DNA of 19,792 nt from contig JAQDPW010000031.1 in NCBI GenBank assembly GCA_027659245.1, positions 1-19,792 on the forward strand, given 5' to 3'. A model generated the notes under the pieces. That model did no database searches. It worked only from the letters and a program-made list of their open reading frames with translations, and was not told where the DNA came from. Origin of the DNA: Streptococcaceae bacterium AM104-57 (GTDB taxonomy: Bacteria; Bacillota; Bacilli; Lactobacillales; Streptococcaceae). Each line of letters starts with the position of its first letter. Within the stretch, counting starts at the first letter, position 1. The translations under genes and the position numbers were made by a program. This document shows positions 1 through 7,781 of this stretch, one piece after another.

Positions 1-593
1 GCTTCTTTAGGAATGGAAGGTAGCTTACTTTTCCGTCTTTCTTTGAATTTAACGGCTCTAGCAAGATCAATCGGAGCTATAGATAGGTACCCTTTTCGGA
101 TGTGCCGATAGACGGTTGAGGAGCTGACATCAAGGTTGTGAGTTTCATTTTTGACTTGAGTTTGACGTTGTTTATAAGAACGCATGCGACGTGTCAGTAA
201 ACGTAACTGCATCACTTCAGGGGCAGGGATATAGGAAGGTTCAATCAGCCCACAACGACCGAGTTGAGCAATCCATTCAGCGTCCTTCACGTCTGTCTTA
301 CGGCCAGGTACATTCTTGATATGTTGAGGATTGGCAAGTACTAAAACGAGATCAGAATCTGAAAAGATATTAAAGAGAGGGAGCCAATATTGCCCAGTAC
401 TTTCAAAAAAGACATGTGTGACGTGATTTTCTACCATCCAAGCTAAGGCATTGTGAAGAGCTACAGTAGTTGTCCCAAATTTCTTCTGAATTTTCTTTGG
501 CTTATTGGTATCTAGTGGACCATCTAGAATACAACAAACGATAGACTTTTGGTGGACATCAATTCCACAACACGTTTCAATCATGACTTCCAT
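1..593 (-). pseudogene. IS110-family transposase N-terminus fused in frame to IS30-like sequence (partial, runs off window start)
   Basis: Read on the minus strand from ATG 593, preceded by AGGAGG at about 600-605. Residues 1 to about 150 match the DEDD (RuvC-like) catalytic domain of IS110-family transposases: GIDVHQKS (first Asp), FESTGQYW (Glu), and KTDVKDAEWIAQ (last two Asp). From about residue 153 (near base 135) the protein stops looking like IS110, which should continue into a helical linker and the Tnp20 serine domain. It reads SSSTVYRHIRKGYLS, then PIDLARAVKFKERRK, which resembles the middle of IS30-family transposases. There is no stop codon through base 1. I infer two different insertion sequences joined in frame. 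The chimera probably cannot transpose because the IS110 C-terminal half is missing. The IS110 call is firm; the IS30 call rests on a short stretch. Confidence 0.72.
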
Positions 594-754
594 TATAAAA
601 ACCTCCTGTTAATTATTGAACAATTGAACAAGAGGCTAATTGTAAGATATTTTCATGCTCAAGGCATATTCGAGTTTTCTCATAACTCTTGTTCATCCAG
701 TTTTTTATACAGGCTAGGAAAAGCCCTATTAAGCACCACGGATTTGTATTGTTC
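594..754 (-). ncRNA. candidate bridge RNA region in the non-coding end of the IS110-family element
   Basis: IS110-group elements carry a non-coding end upstream of the transposase, and in the IS621 branch this is transcribed into a bridge RNA that pairs with donor and target DNA. Here about 160-190 bases lie between the transposase start and the terminator at 795, which is the right length and side. A minus-strand promoter (ATGACA, 17 bp, TATAAT) sits at 761-789 and would start RNA near 754. I have not folded the RNA or identified its guide loops, so this is inferred from position, length and promoter. Confidence 0.35.
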
Positions 755-760
755 AGCTTC

Positions 761-789
761 ATTATAGGCTAAACTTCTTTTTCTGTCAT
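761..789 (-). promoter_or_regulatory. minus-strand promoter at the outer end of the IS110 element
   Basis: TATAAT reads on the minus strand at 761-766. ATGACA at 784-789 is 17 bp upstream of it. In IS110-type elements a promoter is formed or strengthened at the end junction of the circular form; here the promoter-like pair is present in the integrated copy. The exact left terminus of the element, expected around 770-795, cannot be fixed by eye. Confidence 0.45.
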
Positions 790-794
790 GAGTT

Positions 795-822
795 AGCAGG
801 CTTAGCCTGCTTAGAGTTTTTT
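795..822 (+). terminator. rho-independent terminator upstream of murZ
   Basis: Perfect 7-bp stem AGCAGGC / GCCTGCT with a TTA loop (795-811), followed by a T-run at 817-822. It would end a gene to the left that is not in this window, having been separated from it by the IS110 element. Confidence 0.75.
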
Positions 823-828
823 ATAGGA

Positions 829-857
829 TTGGCTATTAGTAAGAAATATGGTATAAT
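829..857 (+). promoter_or_regulatory. murZ operon promoter (extended -10)
   Basis: TTGGCT (829-834), a 17-bp spacer, then TATAAT (852-857) preceded by TGG, giving an extended -10. It lies directly after the terminator and about 42 bp before the murZ ATG, so the downstream operon has its own promoter and does not depend on the insertion sequence. Confidence 0.8.
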
Positions 858-898
858 ATAGGGTAAGACCTTCTTAATAAATAGTGAAAGAGTATAAA

Positions 899-2158
899 AT
901 GAAAAAAATTGTCATTAACGGTGGGAGACCATTGAAAGGCGAAATTACGATTAGTGGCGCTAAAAATAGTGTCGTTGCCTTGATTCCTGCCATTATTTTA
1001 TCAGATGATGTTGTGTTTTTGGATTGTGTTCCAGACATCTCTGATGTAGCTAGTCTTATTGAGATTATGGAAATCATGGGAGCTAGTGTCAAGCGTTATG
1101 ACGATGTTCTTGAGATTGATCCTCGTGGTGTTCAAAATAAACCAATGCCTTATGGTAAAATTAATAGCTTGCGTGCGTCTTATTATTTCTATGGTAGTCT
1201 TTTAGGACGTTTTGGTGAAGCAACTGTAGGTTTGCCTGGAGGGTGTGACCTAGGACCACGTCCGATTGATTTGCACTTAAAAGCATTTGAAGCTATGGGA
1301 GCTAAGACAACCTACGAGGGAGATAATATGAATCTCTCAACTCAAGGATCAAGTCTACATGGTGCGCATATCTATATGGATACTGTTAGTGTTGGTGCAA
1401 CAATCAATACGATGCTAGCAGCAGTAAAAGCTAAAGGTCGAACAGTTATTGAAAATGCTGCTCGCGAACCTGAAATCATTGATGTGGCTACATTATTAAA
1501 CAATATGGGAGCTCATATTCGTGGCGCAGGTACTGATATGATTACTATCGATGGCGTAGATAGCCTTCATGGAACACGCCACCAAGTCATCCCTGACCGT
1601 ATCGAAGCAGGTACATATATTTCAATGGCGGCTGCAGTAGGTCATGGGATTCGAATTAATAATGTACTTTATGAGCATTTAGAAGGATTTATTGCTAAAC
1701 TTGAAGAAATGGGTGTTCACATGACTGTTTCTGAAGACAGTATTTTCGTCGAAGAGCAAACAAATCTAAAGGCTGTTAATATCAAGACAGCTCCTTATCC
1801 AGGTTTTGCAACAGATCTTCAACAGCCTATTACTCCCTTGCTATTAAAAGCAGAAGGTCGTGGCAAATTGATTGATACAATCTATGAAAAACGTGTCAAC
1901 CATGTTTTTGAATTAGCCAAAATGAATGCAGATATTTCAACAACAAACGACCACATCCTTTATAAGGGTGGAAATCCTTTGCAGGGTGCAAAAGTTAAGG
2001 CAACAGACCTACGTGCTGGAGCTGCCTTGGTTATTGCTGGCTTGATGGCTGAAGGAAAAACAGAGATTACAAATGTTGAATTCATCCTTCGAGGCTACTC
2101 GAATATTATCGAAAAATTGCGTAATCTTGGAGCAGATATTGAGCTAATCGAAGATTAG
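899..2158 (+). CDS. murZ: UDP-N-acetylglucosamine 1-carboxyvinyltransferase (MurZ/MurA2 type)
   Basis: Cytoplasmic enzyme of the first committed step of peptidoglycan synthesis: it transfers enolpyruvate from PEP to the 3-OH of UDP-GlcNAc. The protein is 419 residues, usual for the family. Visible motifs are [12 protein letters not shown] (catalytic Lys22 and Asn23), [15 protein letters not shown] with the PEP-binding Cys at 116 and Arg at 121, and the [12 protein letters not shown] region. Keeping Cys116, the residue fosfomycin alkylates, predicts sensitivity of the enzyme. Low-GC Gram-positives carry two paralogues; the order with the acetyltransferase, CBS regulator and map matches the pneumococcal murZ locus as I recall it, so I call murZ. 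I chose ATG 899, matching the family's M-K-K-I-V-I-N start, over GTG 884. The ribosome site (GAAAGAG) is weak. Confidence 0.95.
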   Translation: MKKIVINGGRPLKGEITISGAKNSVVALIPAIILSDDVVFLDCVPDISDVASLIEIMEIMGASVKRYDDVLEIDPRGVQNKPMPYGKINSLRASYYFYGSLLGRFGEATVGLPGGCDLGPRPIDLHLKAFEAMGAKTTYEGDNMNLSTQGSSLHGAHIYMDTVSVGATINTMLAAVKAKGRTVIENAAREPEIIDVATLLNNMGAHIRGAGTDMITIDGVDSLHGTRHQVIPDRIEAGTYISMAAAVGHGIRINNVLYEHLEGFIAKLEEMGVHMTVSEDSIFVEEQTNLKAVNIKTAPYPGFATDLQQPITPLLLKAEGRGKLIDTIYEKRVNHVFELAKMNADISTTNDHILYKGGNPLQGAKVKATDLRAGAALVIAGLMAEGKTEITNVEFILRGYSNIIEKLRNLGADIELIED

Positions 2159-2174
2159 CAATTTGGGGATTGCA

Positions 2175-2726
2175 ATGAATATCTGGACTAAATTAGCAAA
2201 ATTTTCTTTCTATGAGACGGAACGTTTATATTTCCGTCCCTTCTTTTTTACGGATGTAGATGATTTTCATCAACTTGCATCAGATCCGGAGAATCTACAA
2301 TTTATCTTTCCAGCTCAAGCCAGTCTTGAAGAAAGTCAATATACCCTTGCCAACTATTTTATGAAGTCACCTTTGGGAATCTGGGCGATCTGCGATAAGA
2401 AGGATGAGAAGATGATTGGTTCCATCAAGTTTGAGAAACTTGATGAAATTAAGAAAGAAGCAGAAATTGGCTATTTTTTAAAGAAAAACTATTGGTCTCA
2501 GGGTTATATGACTGAAGCAGTTACCAAATTACGAGATTTATCCATGAACGAGTTTGCATTGAAGCAACTTTCGATTGTGACACATCTAGAAAATGTTGCT
2601 AGTCAGAAAGTAGCAGAAAAATCATATTTTGTTCTTTATCGTCGTTTTAAAGGTAGCGATCGTTATACCCGAAAGATGCGGGATTATCTAGAATTCCGTT
2701 ATACAAAAGGAAATCTAAATGAGTAA
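2175..2726 (+). CDS. GNAT-family acetyltransferase (RimJ/RimL-like)
   Basis: A 183-residue member of the Acetyltransf_3/RimJ-RimL group, which acetylates protein N-termini or small amines with acetyl-CoA; the substrate is unknown. The N-terminus has the usual ETERLYFRPF strand. The acetyl-CoA region is around AEIGYFLKKNYWSQGYMTEAV (about residues 100-120), matching the motif IGY-L---YWGQGYMTEA but with Ser for Gly before QGY. I chose ATG 2175 because GGGGAT at 2165-2170 is well placed for it; a TTG at 2163 is in frame but less likely. It starts 16 bases after murZ stops and overlaps the next gene by 8 bases, so it is in the murZ operon. Confidence 0.85.
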   Translation: MNIWTKLAKFSFYETERLYFRPFFFTDVDDFHQLASDPENLQFIFPAQASLEESQYTLANYFMKSPLGIWAICDKKDEKMIGSIKFEKLDEIKKEAEIGYFLKKNYWSQGYMTEAVTKLRDLSMNEFALKQLSIVTHLENVASQKVAEKSYFVLYRRFKGSDRYTRKMRDYLEFRYTKGNLNE

Positions 2727-3996
2727 ACACCAAGAAATATTAGCCTACTTGGAAGAATTACCAGTTGGGAAGCGTGTCAGTGTTCGTAGTATTTCAAATC
2801 GGATGGGAGTAAGTGATGGTACGGCATATCGGGCTATCAAAGAAGCTGAAAATAGGGGACTTGTTGAAACACGTCCTCGAAGTGGAACAGTTCGGGTAAA
2901 GTCTAAAAAAGTAGCAATTGAAAAATTAACCTTTGCAGAGATTGCAGAAGTCACAGGCTCGGAAGTTTTAGCTGGTCAAGCTGGATTGGATAGAGAATTT
3001 AGTAAATTCTCTATTGGAGCGATGACTGAAAAGAATATTCTTTCTTATCTTCATGATGGCGGCTTACTTATCGTAGGAGATCGAACACGTATTCAGTTAT
3101 TAGCACTTGAAAATGAAAATGCTGTCTTGGTAACAGGTGGATTTGAAGTTCATGAAGATGTTTTGAACCATGCTAATAAAAAAAATATTCCAGTATTACG
3201 CAGTAAGCATGATACATTTACAATTGCGACTATGATCAACAGAGCTTTGTCCAACGTTCAGATCAAGACAGATATTTTGACGGTTGAAAAAATCTATCGT
3301 ACCAGTCATGAATATGGTTTTCTACAGGAAACGGATACTGTCAAAGATTATTTAGACTTGGTTCGTAAGAATAGAACGAGCCGTTTCCCTGTCATCAATC
3401 AACATCAGGTTGTTGTTGGTGTAGTTACTATGCGTGATGCTGGAGATAAATCACCTGGTACAACGATAGATAAGGTCATGACAAGGACAGTCTATATGAC
3501 TGGTTTAGCGACGAATATCGCTAACGTTAGCCAGAGAATGATTGCTGAAGACTTTGAAATGGTACCTGTTGTGAGAAGCAATCAAACCTTACTTGGTGTC
3601 ATTACTAGACGGGATGTCATGGAAAAGATGAGTCGCTCTCAAGTTTCAGCTTTACCAACATTTTCAGAACAGGTTGGTCAGAAGTTATCTTACCACCATG
3701 ACGAAGTTGTCATTACGGTTGAACCATTTATGTTGGAAAAAAATGGAGTCCTTGCAAATGGAGTTCTTTCAGAAATATTGACCCATATGACGCAAGATCT
3801 GGTTGTGAATAGCGGACGTAACCTCATCATTGAACAAATGTTGATTTATTTCTTACAGGCTGTTCAGATTGATGATATCTTGCGCATTCAGGCTAGAATT
3901 ATTCATCATACGAGAAGATCAGCCATTATTGACTATGACATTTATATCAATCATCAAATCGTATCAAAAGCAAATGTTACTGTAAAAATTAATTAA
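2719..3996 (+). CDS. HTH-DRTGG-CBS-hotdog regulator (YtoI-like)
   Basis: A 425-residue four-part protein. Residues 1-62 form a winged helix (RSISNRMGVSDGTAYRAIKEAENRGLV) of the GntR/DeoR type. Residues about 70-180 are a DRTGG domain (GDRTRIQ near 120 and VTGGF near 138). Residues about 185-305 are a pair of CBS domains (FPVINQHQVVVGVVTMRD and VPVVRSNQTLLGVITRRD), which usually bind adenine nucleotides. Residues about 310-425 are a hotdog thioesterase-like fold. Bacillus YtoI has the same layout. The HTH suggests DNA binding controlled by a nucleotide sensed through CBS or DRTGG; the hotdog ligand is unknown. It overlaps the acetyltransferase and precedes map by 14 bases. Confidence 0.85.
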   Translation: MSKHQEILAYLEELPVGKRVSVRSISNRMGVSDGTAYRAIKEAENRGLVETRPRSGTVRVKSKKVAIEKLTFAEIAEVTGSEVLAGQAGLDREFSKFSIGAMTEKNILSYLHDGGLLIVGDRTRIQLLALENENAVLVTGGFEVHEDVLNHANKKNIPVLRSKHDTFTIATMINRALSNVQIKTDILTVEKIYRTSHEYGFLQETDTVKDYLDLVRKNRTSRFPVINQHQVVVGVVTMRDAGDKSPGTTIDKVMTRTVYMTGLATNIANVSQRMIAEDFEMVPVVRSNQTLLGVITRRDVMEKMSRSQVSALPTFSEQVGQKLSYHHDEVVITVEPFMLEKNGVLANGVLSEILTHMTQDLVVNSGRNLIIEQMLIYFLQAVQIDDILRIQARIIHHTRRSAIIDYDIYINHQIVSKANVTVKIN

Positions 3997-4010
3997 AACT
4001 AGGAGAAAAC

Positions 4011-4871
4011 ATGATTACATTAAAATCAGCTAGAGAAATCGAAGCAATGGATAAAGCTGGCGATTTTCTTGCCAGTATTCACATCGGTTTGCGTGACATC
4101 ATCAAACCAGGTGTAGATATGTGGGAAGTAGAAGAATATGTGCGTCGTCGTTGTAAAGAGGAAAATTTCCTTCCACTACAAATCGGTGTTGATGGGGCAA
4201 TGATGGATTATCCTTATGCCACTTGCTGTTCACTCAATGACGAAGTGGCGCATGCTTTTCCACGCCACTATATTTTGAAGGAAGGCGATTTGCTGAAGGT
4301 TGATATGGTCCTTGGTGGGCCAATCGCTAAGTCTGACCTCAATGTTTCTAAACTCAACTTTAACAACGTTGAGCAGATGAAAAAATATACTCAAAACTTT
4401 ACGGGCGGCTTGGCAGATTCTTGTTGGGCTTACGCTGTTGGAAAACCGTCAGAAGAAGTTAAAAACTTGATGGACGTGACCAAGGAAGCTATGTACATTG
4501 GTATTGAAAAAGCTGTTGTAGGAAATCGTATTGGAGATATTGGAGCTGCTATTCAGGAATATGCTGAAAGTCGTGGTTACGGAGTTGTTCGTGATCTTGT
4601 AGGACACGGTGTTGGTCCAACTATGCATGAAGAACCAATGGTGCCTAACTATGGTATCGCAGGTCGCGGTCTCCGCCTTCGTGAAGGTATGGTTTTGACA
4701 ATCGAACCTATGATCAATACAGGTGATTGGGAAATCGATACAGATATGAAAACAGGTTGGGCACATAAAACAATCGATGGCGGACTATCATGTCAGTACG
4801 AGCATCAGTTTGTTATTACTAAAGATGGGCCTGTAATCTTGACAAGTCAAGGTGAAGAGGGAACTTATTAG
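4011..4871 (+). CDS. map: methionine aminopeptidase type I
   Basis: Removes the initiator methionine from nascent proteins; M24 metallopeptidase fold. The 286 residues include the conserved His81 (NDEVAHAFP), metal ligands Asp98 (KVDMVLGG), Asp136 (LADSCWAYAVG), His199 (VGHGVG), Glu232 (TIEPM) and Glu264 (YEHQF), and His206 (MHEEP). The first two Asp are 38 residues apart instead of about 11 in E. coli, because of an insert of about 27 residues (GGPIAKSDLN to YTQNF). That insert is characteristic of streptococcal Map, so it is expected here. The ribosome site AGGAGAA (4001-4007) is 3-4 bases before the ATG. Last gene of the murZ operon. Confidence 0.96.
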   Translation: MITLKSAREIEAMDKAGDFLASIHIGLRDIIKPGVDMWEVEEYVRRRCKEENFLPLQIGVDGAMMDYPYATCCSLNDEVAHAFPRHYILKEGDLLKVDMVLGGPIAKSDLNVSKLNFNNVEQMKKYTQNFTGGLADSCWAYAVGKPSEEVKNLMDVTKEAMYIGIEKAVVGNRIGDIGAAIQEYAESRGYGVVRDLVGHGVGPTMHEEPMVPNYGIAGRGLRLREGMVLTIEPMINTGDWEIDTDMKTGWAHKTIDGGLSCQYEHQFVITKDGPVILTSQGEEGTY

Positions 4872-4896
4872 GCTCTTTGTCAACTGTAGTGGGTTG
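4870..4896. mobile_element. possible ISL3-family (IS1167-like) terminal repeat remnant
   Basis: Begins GGCTCTTTGTCAACTGTAGT and overlaps the map stop codon. ISL3-family ends typically start GGCTCTT and this stretch recalls IS1167-type ends common in pneumococci. No partner repeat or transposase is seen in this window, so at best it is a solo end. Confidence 0.35.
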
Positions 4897-4900
4897 AAGA

Positions 4901-4947
4901 AAAGCCTATTGTATCAAGCTTTCTAGCTTGGTCGATAGGCTTTTTTT
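4901..4947 (+). terminator. map operon terminator
   Basis: Long hairpin: outer stem AAAGCCTAT (4901-4909) / ATAGGCTTT (4935-4943), inner stem CAAGCT / AGCTTG (4915-4930) around TTCT, followed by a T-run to 4947. Confidence 0.85.
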
Positions 4948-4975
4948 GTAGTTTTGAGGCATTTTTGGGGCAGGA

Positions 4976-5062
4976 GAGAACAGTCTCTTCTATGCCAGTC
5001 ATGAATTCCAAGCTTTACCTATTGATAAGATTGGTGAAGCTGAGAAAGCCATCACAAGTTAG
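4976..5062 (+). pseudogene. C-terminal scrap of an MDR/quinone oxidoreductase-like gene
   Basis: An open stretch ending at TAG 5060 encodes FQALPIDKIGEAEKAI, which resembles the end of zinc-type or quinone-type alcohol dehydrogenases (where LPLEKIGEAHRALE is common). There is no start, no upstream domain and no cofactor site, so if real it is a remnant. The match is short and rests on recall. Confidence 0.3.
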
Positions 5063-5146
5063 GATTGAAAGATAAAATTCAATTGGCACTAAATGGATAG
5101 CAAACAAGGATGGTGAGCAGAGTTTCTGTGCCCCTTATAGAATTTC

Positions 5147-5175
5147 TTGACAAAAGTTATGAAAGGGAATAGAAT
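5147..5175 (+). promoter_or_regulatory. sigma-A promoter for the YbjQ-family gene
   Basis: TTGACA (5147-5152), 17-bp spacer, TAGAAT (5170-5175): a perfect -35 and a near-consensus -10, about 30 bp before the start codon. Confidence 0.85.
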
Positions 5176-5204
5176 CTTGTCAAAGAAGTAAGGAGGAAAT
5201 GAAT

Positions 5205-5525
5205 ATGATTATTTCAACTACGGGAATTGAAGGAAAGAAAATCCTAGCCTACAAAGGAATTGTCTTTGGTGAAGTGGTTGCTGGCGTTAATATGCTCAAA
5301 GATATGGCTGCTGGCTTCCGTAATGTTTTTGGTGGCCGTGCTAGTAGTTATGAAGGTGAATTGACTCAAGCTAGGGAAGAAGCTCTAGCGGAAATGATGG
5401 AGCGTGCAAGTGAACGTGGAGCTAATGCTATTATAGGCGTAAAAATGGACTATGAAACTTTAGGTGCTGAAAATGGTATGCTGATGGTTACTTGTAGTGG
5501 TACAGCAGTGGTGGTTGACTTTTAA
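5205..5525 (+). CDS. YbjQ/UPF0145 family protein
   Basis: A 106-residue cytoplasmic protein of the YbjQ (DUF74) family, which forms a pentameric ring; proposed heavy-metal binding is not well proven. Family signatures are the opening [12 protein letters not shown], the central [28 protein letters not shown] helix-strand, and the GTAVVV end. I chose ATG 5205, 8 bases after AGGAGG (5191-5196); the in-frame ATG at 5199 is only 2 bases from it, too close. It is a single-gene unit with a consensus promoter and a terminator shared with the convergent rpmE2. Confidence 0.88.
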   Translation: MIISTTGIEGKKILAYKGIVFGEVVAGVNMLKDMAAGFRNVFGGRASSYEGELTQAREEALAEMMERASERGANAIIGVKMDYETLGAENGMLMVTCSGTAVVVDF

Positions 5526-5535
5526 TTTGAGGAGC

Positions 5536-5567
5536 AAAAAAAGAACAGTCGGAACTGTTCTTTTTTT
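5536..5567. terminator. bidirectional terminator between the YbjQ-family gene and rpmE2
   Basis: GAACAGT (5543-5549) / ACTGTTC (5554-5560) with a 4-base loop, flanked by seven A on the left and seven T on the right, so it works for both convergent genes. Confidence 0.9.
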
Positions 5568-5571
5568 GTAA

Positions 5572-5814
5572 TTATTTGAGACCGTATTTTTTGTTGAAAC
5601 GATCCACGCGTCCATCTGCTTGAGTGAACTTTTGACGTCCAGTGTAGAATGGGTGTGAGTCTGATGAAATTTCCACACGGATCAATGGGTAAGTTTCGCC
5701 TTCGAACTCAACAGTTTCGTTAGAGCGTTTTGTTGAACCGCTAAGGAATTGGTAACCAGTAGTTGTGTCCATGAAGACAACTGGGCGATATTCTGGATGG
5801 ATATCTTTTTTCAT
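5572..5814 (-). CDS. rpmE2: 50S ribosomal protein L31 type B
   Basis: The 80-residue protein starts [17 protein letters not shown] and ends RFNKKYGLK. It lacks the zinc-binding CxxC pairs of type A L31, which marks the zinc-independent type B. I start it at ATG 5814, which gives the standard length and is preceded by AAAGGAA (about 5826-5832); an in-frame ATG 42 bases upstream would add 14 residues not found in the family. Type B paralogues are zinc-regulated in some Firmicutes, but I see no clear Zur or AdcR box. Confidence 0.96.
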
Positions 5815-5872
5815 TTTGCAATATTTCCTTTCTGCCATGGTCTCTTTGCGAGCCATAGATTGTTACCATACT

Positions 5873-5901
5873 AGTCTAACAGATTATGCTAAGTTTGGCA
5901 A
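5873..5901 (-). promoter_or_regulatory. rpmE2 promoter
   Basis: On the minus strand, TTGCCA (5896-5901), 17-bp spacer, TAGACT (5873-5878). Confidence 0.55.
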
Positions 5902-5910
5902 GCTTTTTAT

Positions 5911-6846
5911 CTATTTTTTCAGTAAGTTTTTTAATTTTTGGTAGATGAGCTCATTCTCTTCTAAACTATAGGAGTTAGCACCACTTGCAAGGGGATGACC
6001 ACCGCCATCATGTTCTTTTGCAACACCATTGATTGGGACAAATTTACTGCGAAGGCGAACGCGATAGTGGCCATCTGCTTGTTCCACAAATATTCCCCAA
6101 AGATTAACTGTATCGATACGGCCTGGAGCTCCAACAATGGCTGCTGTTTCAGAATCTGTTACTTGATATGTTTTTAGAATTTCTTGAGTAAGTAAGACAC
6201 GTGCGACACCATTTTCATCAACTTCTAGGTGATCATAGACATAACCTTGAAGTTTAGCAATTTTAAAGCTCATAGTGTCCATTTTACGTGTTAATTCTGC
6301 ATAGTCAAAATTATGTTCGCGTAGATGGCTTGCGATACGAAGAGTACGACTAGAAGTAGAAGGATATAAGAAACGACCAGTATCACCAATAATACCCGCA
6401 CACAATAGTTTAGCAGCATAATCCGAAAGCTCAAGCTTTGTTTCTTCTGCAAAGAGGGCAATCATCTCACTAGCGCTACTAGAGTTAGTATCTACCCAGA
6501 CTAAGTCCCCATAAACTTCGTCGTTTGGATGGTGGTCAATCTTGATAACAGTTTCAGCTTGTTGGTAACGCTTGTCATCAATGCGAGCCGTATTGGCTGT
6601 ATCACAGATAATTGCAAGAGCACCGTGGTAGTCACTATCTGAAACTTGATCCATTTTTGCAAGCCATGTTAGAGTTGGTTCATCATAACCAACTACCTTG
6701 ATATTTTTCTCAGGGAAATGATGTTCCAAGAGTGCCTTCAGTCCGACCTGACTTCCCAAGGCATCAGGGTCTGGTTTCATATGACGGTGAACGATAATGG
6801 TATCGTATTCTTTAATTTTTTCTAAAATTTGGTGGCAAATCTCCAT
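5911..6846 (-). CDS. pde2: DHH/DHHA1 phosphoesterase, Pde2/NrnA-like
   Basis: Cytoplasmic 311-residue DHH-family phosphodiesterase. In pneumococcus the orthologue Pde2 hydrolyses pApA, the first product of c-di-AMP breakdown, to AMP; NrnA relatives also degrade nanoRNA and pAp. Motifs: HRHMKPDPDALG (residues 20-31), the metal Asp in CDTANTARI (82), DHHPND (104-109), GDTGRF (154-159), and the DHHA1 end motif EHDGGGHPLASG (278-289). I chose ATG 6846, 6 bases after GAGG (6853-6856); a TTG at 6858 overlaps that ribosome site. Divergent from flavodoxin; the neighbours rpmE2 and flavodoxin match the pneumococcal order as I recall it. Confidence 0.92.
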   Translation of the reverse strand: MEICHQILEKIKEYDTIIVHRHMKPDPDALGSQVGLKALLEHHFPEKNIKVVGYDEPTLTWLAKMDQVSDSDYHGALAIICDTANTARIDDKRYQQAETVIKIDHHPNDEVYGDLVWVDTNSSSASEMIALFAEETKLELSDYAAKLLCAGIIGDTGRFLYPSTSSRTLRIASHLREHNFDYAELTRKMDTMSFKIAKLQGYVYDHLEVDENGVARVLLTQEILKTYQVTDSETAAIVGAPGRIDTVNLWGIFVEQADGHYRVRLRSKFVPINGVAKEHDGGGHPLASGANSYSLEENELIYQKLKNLLKK

Positions 6847-6872
6847 AAATAACCTCAATTCTTTCTCATTTC

Positions 6873-6922
6873 ATTGTAGCACAAGAGTTTTTATTTTTAA
6901 AATGAAAAAGATGTGATATAAT
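6873..6922. promoter_or_regulatory. back-to-back extended -10 promoters for pde2 and flavodoxin
   Basis: Leftward: TACAAT (minus strand, 6873-6878) preceded by TGC. Rightward: TATAAT (6917-6922) preceded by TGA. Both have poor -35 boxes (around 6896-6901 and 6894-6899), so both rely on the extended -10. The two -35 areas overlap, so polymerases may compete. Confidence 0.6.
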
Positions 6923-6949
6923 GGAGAAAGATAAATTGAGGAGGACGAT

Positions 6950-7393
6950 ATGGCATTAGCAAAAATTGTATTCGCCAGTATGACCGGTAATACCGAAGAA
7001 ATCGCAGATATTGTAGCAGATAAATTACGTGACTTGGGATTGGATGTCGATGTGGACGAGTGTACAACTGTTGACGCTTCAGACTTCCTAGAAGCAGATA
7101 TCGCAATTGTAGCAACCTACACTTATGGTGATGGAGAATTGCCTGATGAGATGATGGACTTCTATGAAGACCTAGCAGATCTTAACTTGAATGGCAAGAT
7201 TTACGGTGTGGTAGGATCAGGCGATACTTTCTACGACGAGTTTTGTAAAGCTGTTGATGACTTTGATCATGTATTTGCTTCTACAGGAGCTGAAAAGGGA
7301 TCAGAGTGCGTCAAAGTGGATCTCTCTGCAGAAGAAGAAGATATCGAACGCTTGGAACAATTTGCAGAAGAGTTAGCTGCTAAAGTAGGGTAA
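6950..7393 (+). CDS. flavodoxin
   Basis: A short-chain flavodoxin of 147 residues and an FMN-binding electron carrier. It has the phosphate loop SMTGNTEE (residues 10-17), the first isoalloxazine-flanking loop around TYTYGDGELP (57-66), and the second around GSGDTFYDEF. The acidic composition (many Asp and Glu) fits an electron-transfer partner protein. The ribosome site GAGGAGGA (6938-6945) is strong. The redox partner is not encoded nearby. Confidence 0.94.
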   Translation: MALAKIVFASMTGNTEEIADIVADKLRDLGLDVDVDECTTVDASDFLEADIAIVATYTYGDGELPDEMMDFYEDLADLNLNGKIYGVVGSGDTFYDEFCKAVDDFDHVFASTGAEKGSECVKVDLSAEEEDIERLEQFAEELAAKVG

Positions 7394-7399
7394 AGATCT

Positions 7400-7436
7400 G
7401 ACTGTGCTGACTAAACAAGGTTGGTGCAGTCTTTTT
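7400..7436 (+). terminator. flavodoxin terminator
   Basis: GACTGTGC (7400-7407) pairs with GTGCAGTC (7424-7431) through 8 pairs including two G-T wobbles, then TTTTT. Confidence 0.6.
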
Positions 7437-7514
7437 CATTTCTTAGCAGTTTCTTTTTTGCGCCACTTTGAAGAAGACTTTTGTATAAAACCATGAAATA
7501 AAAAAGGAGACGAG

Positions 7515-7781
7515 ATGGATTTGGAAGTTATTCGTCAACAGATAGATCAAGTTGACCAAGAATTAGTTGGACTTTTAGAAAAACGTATGACCTTAGTAGA
7601 TCAGGTGGTGACCTTTAAAAAAACTTCAGGAAAGCCAGTCTTTGATAGTAAAAGAGAGGGAATAATATTTGAGAAAGTAAGAAATCGGGTAGAGGATAAG
7701 CAGTATCAGGAGCCGATAGTTGCGACTTTTTCAGATATTCTCAAGCGGTCTAGAGACTACCAGGAGCAGAAACTCTTATGA
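7515..7781 (+). CDS. chorismate mutase, AroQ class
   Basis: An 88-residue all-helical AroQ-type monofunctional chorismate mutase (chorismate to prephenate, for Phe and Tyr). The pattern IRQQIDQVDQELVGLLEKRM, then FKKTSGKPVFDSKREG, carries the conserved Arg in helix 1, Arg in EKRM, the Lys after it, and the D-x-x-RE pair. No prephenate dehydratase or DAHP synthase domain is fused. The ribosome site is AAGGAGA (7504-7510). The stop overlaps the fluC ATG (ATGA), so the three genes to 8475 are one transcription unit. No convincing promoter could be fixed upstream. Confidence 0.9.
   Translation: MDLEVIRQQIDQVDQELVGLLEKRMTLVDQVVTFKKTSGKPVFDSKREGIIFEKVRNRVEDKQYQEPIVATFSDILKRSRDYQEQKLL

Noticed and set aside
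549..767. Plus-strand 72-residue reading frame over the IS110 upstream region
   Set aside because: It overlaps the IS110 transposase start and non-coding end, begins at a weak start without a ribosome site and has no recognisable content.
4449..4766. 105-residue minus-strand reading frame inside map
   Set aside because: It is a shadow of the map coding sequence with no ribosome site and biased composition.
4011..4871. The roughly 27-residue insert in Map as a novelty
   Set aside because: An insert between the first two metal ligands is known for streptococcal methionine aminopeptidases.
5572..5856. Longer rpmE2 start at ATG 5856 adding 14 residues
   Set aside because: Type B L31 is about 80 residues and starts MKKDIHPEY; the downstream ATG has its own ribosome site.
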